From Channallabes apus (Eukaryota > Chordata > Actinopteri > Siluriformes > Clariidae), in the NCBI GenBank assembly GCA_030522415.1, contig CM060115.1, positions 12,385,315-12,449,314 on the forward strand: a stretch of 64,000 bases of DNA, in the 5' to 3' direction. Positions 36,262 to 49,916 of the stretch are shown here, piece after piece. The position numbers and the translations under genes were made by a program. Within the stretch, counting starts at the first letter, position 1; every line of letters begins with the position of its first letter. The notes under the pieces were generated by a model. It did no database searches, was not told the DNA's origin, and saw only the letters and a list, made by a program, of their open reading frames with translations.

Positions 36262-36649
36262 ATGGATTTCCATACATTAGTGGGCGGGACAATCAGGGAC
36301 AGATGCCTTGACAACTTTTGCTAAAGCCCTACAGCAGCGATGCAGGTGTATAGAGCCTTTTCTTTTTTGATTCCTCAAAAAAAGCAACTTTTGCACAAAT
36401 TTCAACATTGCTTTTTCCATGCCCGAAAACTGACTTACAAATGATTGACAGTGGAAACTCCTTCAATATACTGTACATATTCATCAAACATTTATTTACA
36501 GGAATCGTCACCATAATAAACATTACGCTTTCCTTTATTAAGTAAGAATAAATCCATTTGTTATTATTCTTAGATTGCGTGCCACTGTGAAACACACAGT
36601 ATTGGAATGAGTCCATGAACACATTGTAAATGTGTGATTTGTGTTCTTA

Positions 36650-36785
36650 TAACAAAGCAGCTTAACAGTAATCTGCACGTAGACGTAGATCTGTAATAAA
36701 CAAGCCGGAGGCAACAGCAGCGAGGAAACAACACCAGGATGAAATCTTAAGAAAACCCAGAATCAAAAGGGAACTCAGAGCTCTG
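36650..36785 (+). repeat. Degraded copy of the AAGGAAAAACTCCC-type dispersed repeat
   Basis: ACAAAGCAGCTTAACAGTAA and AGAATCAAAAGGGAACTCAG match the family only loosely. Confidence 0.4.
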
Positions 36786-37142
36786 CACACACCGGGGGTC
36801 TTTATGTTTTGGAAATAGTGGGTTTATCAGAGAAAGGATCTATGTGTGTGTGTGTGTGTGTGTGTGTTTAGAAGATTGAGAGAATGTAGTGTATTGGTTT
36901 ACAGGCCTCACATTACACAGACTTGCACCGCTGTCTGCTTGCTTATCTTACTTGTTTCTGTGCTGGTTCAAGACACACACACACACACACACACACTGCT
37001 GAGAATCTATGACAGAGAATGGAAATTCTGCTCGGTCAACCCGTCTCTCCTCCAGCCTGTTGCCATGGAGATCCTCTCGCTCCTGTCGCCTCGGAAAAAA
37101 GAAGAAAAAAAAAACATTGTGAGTGCAATTCATCTGTCTATA

Positions 37143-37145
<3 letters not shown>

Positions 37146-37178
<33 letters not shown>
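37146..37178. repeat. (TG)n microsatellite
   Basis: Pure TG run; further TG/CA runs at 36843-36867 and 36973-36995. Confidence 0.85.
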
Positions 37179-37179
<1 letters not shown>

Positions 37180-37510
37180 ATAATATTTAGATTATCAGGA
37201 AATGATCATGTAGTACTGTATACTGTATGTAGGCTGGGGGAAATTGGTGATGTGATAAAGTATGTACTGTACACCTGATCATAGGAGAACATTCCACCCA
37301 CCTACGCATGGAAAGGCACCTTAAGGACAAGTTCAGTGTGAGAGAGCATGCAAGGTTGCATGTGTGTGAGTGTGTGTGTGTGTGCATGCAAGGTTGTGAA
37401 TGAGATAAAGTCACTTGAAAGTGGAAAAAAAATAAGATGCAAGTCACGGTGTCAACATTCCCCCTCCCACCCACTCCCCCCCCCACCCCACTCCCCCATT
37501 TTGTCGCAGA

Positions 37511-37630
37511 TTTGCTCACAGAGGTCCGGGAAGCTCTCAAGATCCTTCTTGACCCGCGCAACGTGGAGCACGGCCACGACACCAGCTGCAGCTCCGGCTG
37601 GACCATCACTAGACTGCACTTGGCTCAGTA
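37511..37630 (+). other. Isolated exon-like segment, unidentified
   Basis: A strong C/T-rich tract and CAG precede 120 bp of GC-rich, CpG-containing sequence. Plus-strand reading: DLLTEVREALKILLDPRNVE and HDTSCSSGWTITRLH, then a stop. The minus strand is also open (EDQLVLLSQVQSSDGPAGAA, VKKDLESFPDLCEQICDKM). I do not recognise either protein. It could be a lone exon, a pseudogene fragment or old repeat DNA. Confidence 0.25.
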
Positions 37631-39923
37631 GCACCAGCTGGTCTTCCACCTGTGCCCTTAGTAGGAGCTAGAATTATTGTCCCTGTGCTTTGCATAGGCT
37701 TTCTGCTGGCTTATGTGGATGCGAAAAAAACTGGTTTCTGGTTTTACTACTGCTGAAGACAATCCCATAACCCTCATGAATCATCATCATCTCGGGTCTG
37801 TGCAATGATTGAAATCTGATTTACTTTGAAATATGTGCACATTGAGTAAATAAATGGTACTGGTACAGATTTTTTTTGTTATACATATAATAGAGAAAAT
37901 GTTTGTGCCAAAGAAGCTGCGTCTGAAGTTTATGCAACATCTCGCTTCCCTAAAAATGTCAAGTTCCTAACTTCAGCCGTTTTGGAGAGATGATTTTATA
38001 TGTGACTTAAAAATGGCCGATACTTTCTCACTTCAAACAATAATAATTTAAAATGCTAAATTACTCATATTTTTCAAGTATTGAGACAAAAATTGGGGTA
38101 AAGTTCTAGAAGCATATGACCTGTCAAAATTGTTGCTTAAATTAAAGCAATCAGTACAAAATTGAGGATTCTTTTCCCCAAAATATGTGTAGTGTCCGTA
38201 ACCATATCATATTCCTGTTGCAATTTTGAATTTTAGAATAATCCACTTTTTTCAGTTTTATGCCTCTTTTATGTGAAATCTAAATTGGCCAAGTTTCATC
38301 TGAACGACTATCATTGAATATTTTGAATAAAAAAAATAAAATGTTACGGACACTACTGTACATAAAAGGGCATGAATTGTATTTAGCAAATGTGTTTCAT
38401 AAACGTTTATGCATATTTGCTAAAAAAAAAAAAAAAAAAAAAACAGCATGGATCAGGAGATAAGAAGCATTAAGTATTATGAAAAATTTAATTATATGAT
38501 CCTATCTGAAAATTCCTTCTAGTTATTTTTTTTACCTAGGTGAGTCACCAATATCATGTTTTGCACAAAATCCATTTTCATCCTCTATAATCACCATTTT
38601 ATTAATATCCACATAAAAAGAAATGTTTTTCCCTCCACAAGCTAAATCTGAGATTAATGATTTTGTACCTTTGCCTCAGATATGAAAATGTCAACCCCCA
38701 CTGCTGCATTAAAATGTCCTGAAAGTACAATGCATGCATACAGCGCCCCCTGTAGAAAAAAAATACTAGTGCACCCCAGCATTAACATTGTAGAACTAGA
38801 TGACACATTGGCTTTTTTTTTTTTTTTTACAATGTCTATTTATTTGCTTTTATGCATAAATTTTATACACACATTTAATTTCATGCCAGTGTGAAAATAG
38901 AACTGCTGAATTGCGAAAATCAGTGCACATTCTGCATCAACTCTGGACCAAAAGTTTCTTTAGAGACACTATTACACTCTCAAACACGCATTCTTTCTCT
39001 CACACACGTACACAAAATCAAATCTACTGAAACGTTACAGACCGGACGTTCAAGAAAGAGAGTTGAGGAAGGAATTCAATCCAGTTTAAGGCAGGTGTAT
39101 GATGTTTCATACTGTTTTTTTTTATTTATTTATTTACATTTCCGTAACATTAAACTCATACAAAAACATGTCTCAGCTGGTCTACCGCATTGGTCTGAGG
39201 GTGTAAATTTCATATTTATTTTTTTTTTCATGCTACACTGTTTCTTTAGGACTACCACAGAGTGAAACTCAAGCTCTCTATATAAAAAATAATAAAAACC
39301 ACTAAAGTAAAACAAAAGCTTAGCACCAGACCAACACCCAGATACACATCTCAAATGTAAGGCTGTTATTTAACTGAATAAATCCAGATCTTACATTAAA
39401 ATTAAGTTCATTTTTCAATAACAGCATGTTTTGATGGTTAAATCCTTTAAATCAATTAGCAATTATTACAGTTAATTCAGAATTGAAATGAAAATAGCCA
39501 CAAAGCGCTCCATCGTGAAGTCTTTGCTGCGACTGAAAACTGGAGACTCCTTACATAAATCCTAGATAAACTAAAAGAAATGTCCTCATTTCACACCTCG
39601 AGTCTACTTGTGATGTTACTGTAGAAAATATAACGTAATAAAATTAACACAACCCTGTAAATTGCGCTAACATCAGATTTGCTGACCAATCAGAATTGAG
39701 AATCATAAATTCAACTAATGAGCCAGTTGCTAATTTTTTTGTGCCATTCAACACATACATTAAACAAAGACTTTGGAAGTGATTTTTGGAAGAAAGTGTC
39801 AGAACCTTATAGAGACCTCAGAATCGATTTAAAACAACTTCTTCCTGGTCCGCTTTGTGACCTGAACAGGCCAGTGAGTGATGACTGCATTCAGCCTCGT
39901 ACATCTACGCCAAGATACAAGTA

Positions 39924-40194
39924 CGAGCAGGGGTGTTCAAGTCAAACCGGGATTTGTGATGAGATTCCTGGTGAATTAAGGCAATGAAAGCGATTGACAT
40001 TTACACAAGACCTCAAACACAGTACGGCCATTTCCACACGTTTGGGCCATTGAAGGAGTTCCTGGGAGGCCAGCGTTTCAATCATGCTTGATGGTGCTGG
40101 GATCAGTGCATTAGTGTAGCAGGGGATTATATAGAGAAATAAAGGGAGTTTTTACGTTTAAAATTAAGTCCCGGTTTGACTTGAACGCCGCTCA
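39924..40194. mobile_element. Mariner-derived MITE
   Basis: Same family as the copy at 51.5 kb: ends GTTCAAGTCAAACCGGGA, TA flanks. The interior keeps codons for the transposase end (PLKEFLGGQRF and GDYIEK-stop in plus orientation). Confidence 0.78.
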
Positions 40195-41089
40195 TATTGC
40201 AATCAATACCCTCCGGCTCTGATCACAAAACACACAATTCCAGCACACATCGGCGAACGAGTGTCAAAAAAAAAAAAAAAAAAAAAAACCTCTCTCTTCG
40301 TCTATAAACTTTTTCTCCAGAAATTATTTCAGCTCTTCAGTGCATAAGCCAAGAAAACATTTTGTATTAAACGAGATCAAGCAGAACTGAATATTTTGCA
40401 CTGTATTTCCTAATCTGTGTCTAATAACACAACGCATGAGAACGAAAGCACTACCGGTAAGTATTATTATAATAAGTGACGTTATGTTGGGGCTAAAAAT
40501 AAGTGCGTTCAAACTTAAAAACATGACATTGTTATTATTATTGTTATTATTATTGTTATTATTATTATTACTATTGACAAGCGTAGCTAAAACTGCTAGT
40601 TAGCTCAAATATTGACTGGTGCATTACAAAACAAGCTCTCACATACTGTATGCATGTTTCTATGGCGCGTTTTATGCTTAACACAATCAGCGAAATGTCT
40701 TTTTAAGAAACATAATCCGTATGTTTTTTGCGTAAATTTGTAACCAATAACTCACTGCCAAGCCTGCAGGTAAACTTTTAGGTAAAGAATGACTTCGATA
40801 AGTAAAGGAAGCTCCTACAGATATTAGAAACGGTGTTTACGTTACAGCTGTGCAGAATATCATCACTGCTTTCAGACTGCTTAATTAATTAGTAGATAAA
40901 CGTAATTAACCCCATCGTTAGTCAGCTTAGCTAAAGATAATCCGCTCGTATTGTGTATACGTTTTGGTTCACAGGATTCCTGTGGCCTAATTTTTTGTTT
41001 TAAATCAGATGATAAACAATCATTCAGAAATGATTAATTCGCTCATAATTGCATAGGCATCTAAAGTATAATGTAACAGATAATTCAAT

Positions 41090-41446
41090 TGTTTTCTGTT
41101 TATTCATTCACAACAACGCACTAAACTATTTACTCATTTTTTTTTTTCATAATTTGCTTAAATAATTGTAAAGAAATTATATTTTCTGCATTGCTGTGCA
41201 GCCTACACATCACTGTACCTGTAACTCTGTTGATATGTAACCATGCTAAACGAATGCACACACACACACAGCTTTTTTTCTTCTTCCCCTTAAACATCAC
41301 TCGGTGTTGCTGTATATCAGAGCGAGTTCAAGATAAATATCAGACTGTTATTTAAAAACTGAATGCTACTTATATCAGATGCACGGAAAGCATAAATAAA
41401 GCTGTAAACCTCGTTACAGTGTTAACTTAAGCACGTCCCTACGAGC

Positions 41447-41501
<55 letters not shown>

Positions 41502-41514
41502 TGTGTGGGGGGGT
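41090..41514 (-). other. abtb1: Probable abtb1 3' UTR
   Basis: Directly downstream of the abtb1 stop in sense. It starts with a C-rich run and a CA repeat; a minus-strand AATAAA lies near 41097-41104. The extent is inferred. Confidence 0.4.
41449..41510. repeat. (TG)n microsatellite in abtb1 3' UTR
   Basis: About 24 pure TG units followed by G-rich GTGGGTGTGTGGGG right up to the abtb1 stop codon. Confidence 0.9.
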
Positions 41515-41721
41515 TCAGCAGTCCAGGCCGATGTAGCTGAGCAGGAACTCGAGGGCGTGCACTTTCTGGTTGGCCTCCTCGATGGCGCTGTACGTCTGCA
41601 CGTTGCTGCTGATGTGGTAGCGGATGTCGTCCACCAGCGGGATGGAGTCCGTCTCCTGGCGCGCCGCCACGCTCGCCGCGTCCTCTCGGATCAGCTCTGC
41701 AAACTCCGTCCTTTCTACCAG
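41515..41721 (-). CDS. abtb1: abtb1 exon 12 with stop codon
   Basis: Encodes LVERTEFAELIREDAASVAA through RQETDSIPLVDDIRYHISSN and the conserved C-terminus SYIGLDC, then TGA. A long TG/CA microsatellite begins within 20 bp after the stop, in the 3' UTR. Confidence 0.93.
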   Translation of the reverse strand: MVERTEFAELIREDAASVAARQETDSIPLVDDIRYHISSNVQTYSAIEEANQKVHALEFLLSYIGLDC

Positions 41722-44524
41722 CTTCCAAACACACACACAAAATAATTTTTTTTTTAGATATTCAGGATCAAAGAGGCGACACGCAGGAAAATCGATCACA
41801 CTTGTCCAGCTGTGACAACACAACAACACACCCTCTCGATGATCTTGGCCATGTACTCCGTGCACTGGTCCTCGAGCCGAGACAGGCTGAACAGTTTGGC
41901 CGTCTTCCACATGTGCAGGACGTTTTCCTCGCTCAGCAGCGCGGCCAGGGTTCGACCGCACAGGCGCTTCAGACCCGGCAGCAGGTACATGTCTGCTACA
42001 CACAGCACCTCGTACACGCTATCATGGGACAGCTGCAGGACACACACAGACACGGTATTTCATGCACACGTTCAAGAATTTCATTACAGAGTCTGGTGTT
42101 TGGGTTAAACCTGCTGAGACGGCACTAACAGGCACTGATTAGTTTGATCTCAAGTTTTCAAGTGAAAAGTATCGCCAGGATGATGTCATACACAGCAACT
42201 TTCGAATGCGATGAAACAGAATTAGAAATTAGAGCGGTAATGCAACTTACTGGATGCCAACCACTGTGAAAAAACAAGAAGAGGAAAAAGAAGAAGAAGA
42301 TTAAGATGACATGAGAGATGCCATGAAAGTGAGCATGTACAGGAAATTATAAAGTGCTCATCCTATCATCCGGAGATCGCTGGTTTGATTCCCGGGTGAT
42401 GCTGTAACCTCTCGCAGCTGGAGGTCTAGAGAGAGACCTAGCTCTAGAGAGAGCTGATTGGCCAAGCTCTCTCAGATGGGAGGGATGAGAGGTACATAGT
42501 GCTCCCACATTAATCACAGCCAATCAGGGGCGTCTGTGAGCTCACGCAAGAGGAAGGAGCGGATAGCGCTGTCCTCCGAGAGTGTTACGCCGCCCCAAAC
42601 GGTGCGTGAACGAGCAGTTCGAAAAAAGATGTGGTCGGCTGGCGTCACGTGTTTCCTCCGACCCATAGTCTTCGGCCCTCCCGGCTGAGTGGTAGTAGTA
42701 GCCTTAATGTGGGAGCCCCCTAGTGATGGGGAGGAATTGGACACGACTAAAATTAGGGAGAAAACTCGAATAGGGAGTCACTGAACAGGGAAGGAAGTAT
42801 TTACCTCGGCATATGTATTTAATCCGTGCCGAGTCGCGTTCTTAAGTACCACACACAGTTTCCCATAGAAAATTATGTAAATGTAGCTAATCCGTTTCAG
42901 CCACCCCAAAATATTACCAATTTCCAACACTATGATCATATTTTTTGCATATAAAAACAATCAAAACATTTAGAAAAGACATGAAAATAAAGTAAAATAT
43001 GGAATAAATAGACATTAAACCTCACTTAACCTTATGATTATTCTTGGCACCGGCTGCTTTAAAAACCAAACTGAAACTGGCTCCTTGTTCTTCTTGCTAC
43101 CGTCCTTGATAGAATTCTTGGGACCCCACGGTGCTACTGTATGTCTTCACTAAATATCGCACAAAATCCAAAAAAAAAAAAGAAAAAAAAAAAGAAAAAG
43201 TAAACTCGCTTAGCTTGGCTTTTCACTGACACAAACGAGATCTGAACGGCTCGTCGACGTACACGCAACTTTTGGAGCCGGCATTCGGTTCGGCCGATTG
43301 AAAGCCTTAAATGCCTCGAGGAAAATGTCTCATAAAATTTGAGTTCATACGTCGAGGTTCCACTGTGTCGAGGTTCCACTGTGTTTTTTTTTTGTTGTTT
43401 TTTTGTTTTTTTAAGAAGACTGAACTGTAAAGTCGGTTTTAAAGGACAGGGAAGCTGAGGAGAGAGAGATCTGTAGGTGACGGTGATACGACAAAGGCAC
43501 AGAGCGATGCAGAGAGAGAACATGTAGAGAGGATGGAGTGTGTGGACGTGCCGGAGGGGAAAAAAGCCGACAGAGAGTTCGAGAGACAAACCGAGACAAG
43601 ACAGGACTATGGAAGGAAGTATTTAACTTCTTAAATTATTTAACGTTTCTTTAAGGATGGCTGGACTTGAAAAGCGGATTTAAGAGGCGGGGAAGATGAG
43701 GCGGAATGAGACCTGCAGTTAGTTGTAATGTGACCTACTGGATGCCAACTGCTGCTAAACAACAAGGAAGAAGAAGATGAAGATATTTATATTTTATAAA
43801 AATGGAAGGAAGAGTATAATGAAGACAGTATTCGAGGTGTTTGTTGATGGCGAAGGAAAAATAAAAGGGTGATGAGGGAGATCATGACCAGAAGGTGGCA
43901 GTAATGCAACATAGTAGACGCCCGTAAACAGCAAAAGGACTGGAACACGAGTTAACCTTATTTGGATAAACAGGAGTTTGGTGTGAGCTCCAGCTAGGAT
44001 GTGAGAAAATCTGGCAGTAAAAATTAGAGCATTTTAAACATGAAATAATGACAAAGTCTAAAACTAGACTTAATAACCTTAGATATGGTTCAACATTTTT
44101 AACCTGTTTAACAAAAATAATAATAATAATGTGACCCTAAAATGGAACATAAATCAATCAACATATGCATCAGAAATGATTGACAGCTGCAACAGGTGTT
44201 TATAACCGACCAGGAAGTCCCGCCCCTTTCCCACTCATGTCACATACTGATCTCTCGTCTTAATTTGAAAGCTGTGGCACTTTTACCATTTGTGTTACGG
44301 CGATCGACGAAGCTTTGATGTGTGTGTGTGTGTGTGTGTGTGTTTATGCACCTGTGTGTTATCGCTGTAGATGTAGTAGAGGATTTTGGTGAAAAGCTCG
44401 TGAGACACATCATGCAGCGTGATGACGGGAACTTCAGGGAGAGACTGCAGCATTTCTCCTTCACTGAAATGATCTTCCATCAAGGCTTTAAAGTAATCGC
44501 TACGGCCACAGAAAAACGCCTGCG

Positions 44525-44560
<36 letters not shown>

Positions 44561-44798
44561 TATTTTGCAAAGAGATTTTAACAAACAGCTCAAATACATA
44601 AACACATACAGATCAGTCTGGATATTCCCTGACCTTATGGCACAGGAAGTCGTATCCGTCCACCCGGAAGCAGACGTCTGGGTAGCTCGGAAAACTGTCA
44701 GTCAAATCAAAAGGAAGCTGCCCGTATCCCACCTGAGGGATCAGATCACACACACAGGTGATTCGAATAAAGACAGACAGTATGCACTTGCGACTGGA

Positions 44799-44842
<44 letters not shown>

Positions 44843-45519
44843 TCACCCTGAGGTCAGCGGGGAGAGCGCTGTCTGCTAACAACGCCATGCCGTCCTGCAG
44901 CTGCCAGTCGTGAGGGTCCAGAGTCAGCACCTTCACGCACGTCCCCGGCTTATTGGACACTGACGGGTAAAGAAAAAACGTATTGCAATTCTCACACCCC
45001 TTTATCACCGATTATATTGTTATACTACATCATATGTGTACCGTGTCGTAAAAAAAGGATCTTTTCTTTTGCAGTTGTTTCCGCCAAGGGAGGCACAACC
45101 AGCTATTAGGTTTAGGGGGCGATTACTTTTTCACATAGGCCCGGGTAGGTTTGGACAACTTTTTTTCCCCTTAATAAATGAAATCATCAATTAAAAACAA
45201 CATTTTCTTCACATGTATCGTTGTTTAAAATCTAGATTTTGTTTGATAATCTCAAACTATTTATATAGATATCACAAAGGGGGCAAATATTTTTCCACTG
45301 TTTAAAAGACGTATCAGGAACCAGCTGTGTGGAACCTGTGTGTCTCCGCATGAGGCTAAAACACAAGCAGCAGCGTCTCACCAAACTCTTGCACCTGCTT
45401 GCACTTGACCTCCAGCTCGTCGATGAGCTCGCTGATTTTGCACTGCTTGGCCAGACGCTTGCAGTCCTCCACGTAACTCACGTCGATGTCCAGGTGACCT
45501 GCAAAACCACAGAAGATTC

Positions 45520-45562
<43 letters not shown>

Positions 45563-48500
45563 GTCACGCTGAGGAACTCTGGGAAAGCTCTGGTCTACAG
45601 TCATTTCTTTTTCTTTTAAGCAAAAGCTCTTCCATTTGCTCCTCCATCTCCTGCGACACTCACCTGTATAGAAGTACTGCAGGATGGCGGCGAACGCAGC
45701 CGGGTTCACCTGGTCTCACACACACGAAAAAAAAAACAGCTTTACAACTGAAACTCCAAGAAATGACATCTGAACATCATCAATAAGTCACATCTCAGTG
45801 CTGTTGCTACGGTTTCCGACACACAGTTATTGAGCTTTTCACATCAATACACACTACCGTTCAAAAGTTTTAGATCACTTTCTAACTCCATGATGGTTCC
45901 TGATGTTTATTTCTTTCTACATTGTAAAGTTTTGCTGAAGGCGTCCATAAACTGCATGAATCTCCTTTGAACAGTTGATATTGAGATGTTTCTGCTACTT
46001 CTGCTCTGTAAAGACTTCATAACGCCTCTAATCTGAGCTGCTGTTAATTGGTCATTTTTCAGGCTGATAACTCTAAATGAACTTCTCGTCTGCAGCAGAG
46101 GTAGGTTTTGGTCTCGCCCTCCTGGGACGGCCTTCATGAGAGACAGTTTCATTATGGTGCTTTGACGGATTTTTCAAATGCACTTGACACAATACTGTTC
46201 TTGCAGGAACTATTACAGAAAGGCCGACCTCTGTGTCTTACAATAACAACTAACTGGTGTTTTTCTTGTTGTTACGTAATTACCTAATTCCATTTTATAG
46301 GTTTGAAATCCCCAGTATTGTTGTAGAATGTAGAAAATAAATCACTAAAGTGACCCTAAACTTTTGAACGGTAGTGTGTGTCTGAGCGAGTGTGTGAAAC
46401 TCATGCCATGGACCTGTGTTCCTAATGTTTACAGAGAAATCGGCTCATTTAAGAAATAAAAGGGATGACAGAATTCTTTCATTTCTTTCTATTTAACATG
46501 AATTTGGCGTTCAATCGGTGTTCAAATCAAACCGGGACTTGTAATGAAATTTCTCATGAATGAAGGCATTTAAAACAAATCAACATTTACAGAAGACTTC
46601 CAACACTTGTGAACATTCGGCGCGTGGTCTGATTCTTGAAAATCAACGGATAACTTGTCACCTACAAGGCGACAGTGCTAACCACTACACCACCGCGCCG
46701 TTATTATATGTTATGCGCTATATAAATAAAATTAAATAAACTAAACAAGCTAGTTTTACACATGTGGGGCATTAAAGGAGTTCCTGGGAGGCCAGCCTTT
46801 CAGACGTTCAAGGTTCTGACGTACTGAAAAATCTTTCTGTAAAGAAAGTGACACACTGGGATAAGTGCATTAGTATAGAAGGGGATTATGTAGAGAAATA
46901 ACGGGAGTTTTTACTCTTAGAACTGTGACAATCAAGTCCGGGATTGACTCGAACTCGACTTATTGTGATTCTTTGATGAAAAAATACAAGACAAATGCAA
47001 TGAAATGAAAGAATTTGAGCAATGACTCACTTAGTTAGAACAATTTGTACGCCGTAACAAAAACCCTCAAAATAAACGCGTATATAAATGGAACATTCTG
47101 GAATTTAAAAAATAATTATTTTACTAATATGCAAATTTTTCCCCAAGTATTTCCAAAGGTGTGCTTAGTCATGTGGTTTAAAGTGGCCCTTGAACACATT
47201 TTAATCAAAGCAGAGTCACGTAAATTTGACTTACTTTGTATTTATTTGCAGAAATTAAATATTCATCGTTAATTGAAAAAAAATGTACCATTTTAAGATT
47301 GTCTCTTTTTTACGGTCGTACAAGGCATGTTAAGTGCCGAATAGAATTATAATAAATGGTGACTGAAAACTTATAATAACAAAACGGTTTTAGAAAGAAC
47401 AGAAATATTAATTTGGTCGAACATTAAGACCTGAACTATGAGCGAAAGCTTTATTTTATAGCATATACACGATCTGGTTATGTTTGGATCTCACACACAC
47501 ACGTCCATTCTTGGAAAACGAGATTGAAAGCAAGATTCACATGCAAATCTCTCATTTCCATGGAATAAACGACACGACCTGAGAAGTGGAAACTGCTGTG
47601 TGTGAGCGTGATGTCATTCAGCGATAACAGAGTGAATTCCCGCATGATTCAGACGTCTCTACTAATAAGCTCTGATGTTCGGACGTCGAATCGGTATGTC
47701 CTGTGAAAGAGCGCCCACCAGTGGATGTTTGAGAGCGATCATGGTCTTGCCCTTCCACTTGGTCTCCAGCATGTGGGCGAAGTATTCGGAGCGGGCGCTC
47801 AGGATGCAGCGGTGCGTGCGGAACATCTCGCCGTGCACCATGAACGTCACGTCGCTGTATGAGCCCTGCTCCAGGAGCCTGCGCACAGACACGGGACAAA
47901 CAGCGGGTCAGATAACATCGCGTCCATTTTCTTTTAAGCGGCGGCACCGAACTAAGCTGTAAACGCCAAGGCGAACCGTGTATAAACCGTACGAGGGGTT
48001 TGAGAGGAGACGGTGCAGAGCAGAGAGACGTCGTTTTGGCTCAGGGATTGTTCCGATGCAAATCCTATGGTTTCTTTCATTCAAAAACCTCAATCGAACC
48101 CTGCACCAGAAGGCTAGCTTTGCATGAAGGTTAATTACACATCAGTCTTTAAGGAAGTGAAAATATGAAAAAAGTAAATAAACAAAAAGGTATACAGTCT
48201 TGTGGCACAGATGGAAGTGGCACAAGAATCTGTCAATGATCAATGATGATTTAAAACCAAAAAAAAAAAAAGAAGAAGAAGTGATTATATGGAAGCCTTG
48301 CTGGTGTGTGTTAACGTGGAGGCGTGAAGTTATTGTTACTTTTATGGCGTAAATTTTACCGCTAAAGGAATATGGCAATGACGTCGCAAAAAAACTCTGA
48401 ATTATTATTATTATTATTCAGAAAATAATTGTGACCCATTTTTGTTTTTAACCTCAGTCATGTTTGTATGGTTGGTTGAAATGAAACAAAATTCAGCTCA

Positions 48501-49470
48501 TCATATTGCCGAGGTTGTGCTGTCACTGTATACTGTATGTCCATAAAAAAAAATGGAAAAGAAAAAAACAACAACAAAAAAGAAATAAAAAAAAAAAAAA
48601 AGCAAATTTGCAAAAATGCCCTGGAATTTGCTAAAATCATAATCAGAATTATTTTGGTCAAAATAGAGATCGTGATTATTTAGCAGGATTTTTCTCACGG
48701 AGTTACTCATGATGGACACACTGTGGATTTGCAAAATAAAAAAACTAAATGGCAAAAGCAGATCACAAGTTCATTTAACACATATTCAAAATATATATTC
48801 CTAAATGCATATGGTTTGTTTTGTGATTAAATTCAACTAAATTCTATTTGTGCCATTTTCTTCACACATGACACAAGATTCCTCAAACTATACTGTTACT
48901 ACTTTAATGTTTAGAACTTAATTTTAATCTGTATGTTATGAGCAGAGCATTTTAGCATCCTTTAACTAGGGCTGCACGATATTAGGAAGATATGCGATAT
49001 GTTGAATACTGCGATGACGATATTTCTTGCGATATAACATTTCCCTAGAGAAATGCATTTTTTTATTATTATTATTGCCTATTTTTTTTTATTATTTATT
49101 TATATGTAATGATCATACTAAAATAAACAGGTAATAGATATTCGTCTGATGTAATTAAATCTAATTCAGGCTAAAAAGAAACTATATGTCAAGGAAGTTG
49201 CAAATATTTAGACTTCAAAACACTATGAATGACTTAAACCCCTCAGCAGATATTCTGACTTCTGGTTTGCTGTTACTATAAACCTGCCAACACAATATGA
49301 ATTACTTTCAAACATGACTTTATATTTACCTGTAACCATACACTCATCAATAGTGTCTTAAAACAAGAGCATCTTTTAAACTAAATATTCTCTTTGGCTT
49401 GACTGTTTTTTTTTTTTTATAAAAATAAATATTATTAAACAAAAATTTAATTTAAAAAAATACTATTTGT

Positions 49471-49501
<31 letters not shown>

Positions 49502-49854
49502 GCTCCGCGACCCGGAAGTAATGCGGACGCGAACCCGGAAGTATAAGAGGAGTAAACAAGCCACTGCATACAGCTTAGTCACTGAGTTCGCCATGTCGGT
49601 TCAGATTGTTTACTTTCTGATTTGAGTGTGTGTTTATAGGACGCGGGTTTATAGGACGCGGGTGTGAGAGTCCTTAAACTAATTTGCGTGGTTATCCTGC
49701 CTACTCGCTTGCTTCCGCGTTTGGGTTTACCGCCTATAAAGGGCTAACGGCTAATCGCAGGTAACGGCTAATCGCGGCTAACGGCTAATCGCTAAGTCTT
49801 CTGATCATTGATCATCCAGGGTTAGTTCGCGACAGAATGAAGTATAAAGATATA

Positions 49855-49916
<62 letters not shown>

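Larger units (their letters stand above)
36790..39920. other. Intergenic, microsatellites and AT-rich DNA
   Basis: Several TG/CA runs, a C-rich tract at 37459-37498, an inverted pair GTAGTGTCCGTAAC (38189) / GTTACGGACACTAC (38344) that may mark a small unnamed element, and poly-A/poly-T runs. Only the exon-like segment at 37.5 kb stands out. Confidence 0.4.

Noticed and set aside
43134..43589. 151-aa minus-strand ORF
   Set aside because: Runs through poly-A/T and repeat-derived DNA in abtb1 intron 10; low-complexity composition.
49858..49910. (AT)n run as a replication origin or MAR
   Set aside because: A simple microsatellite inside a hAT element; nothing else supports such a role.
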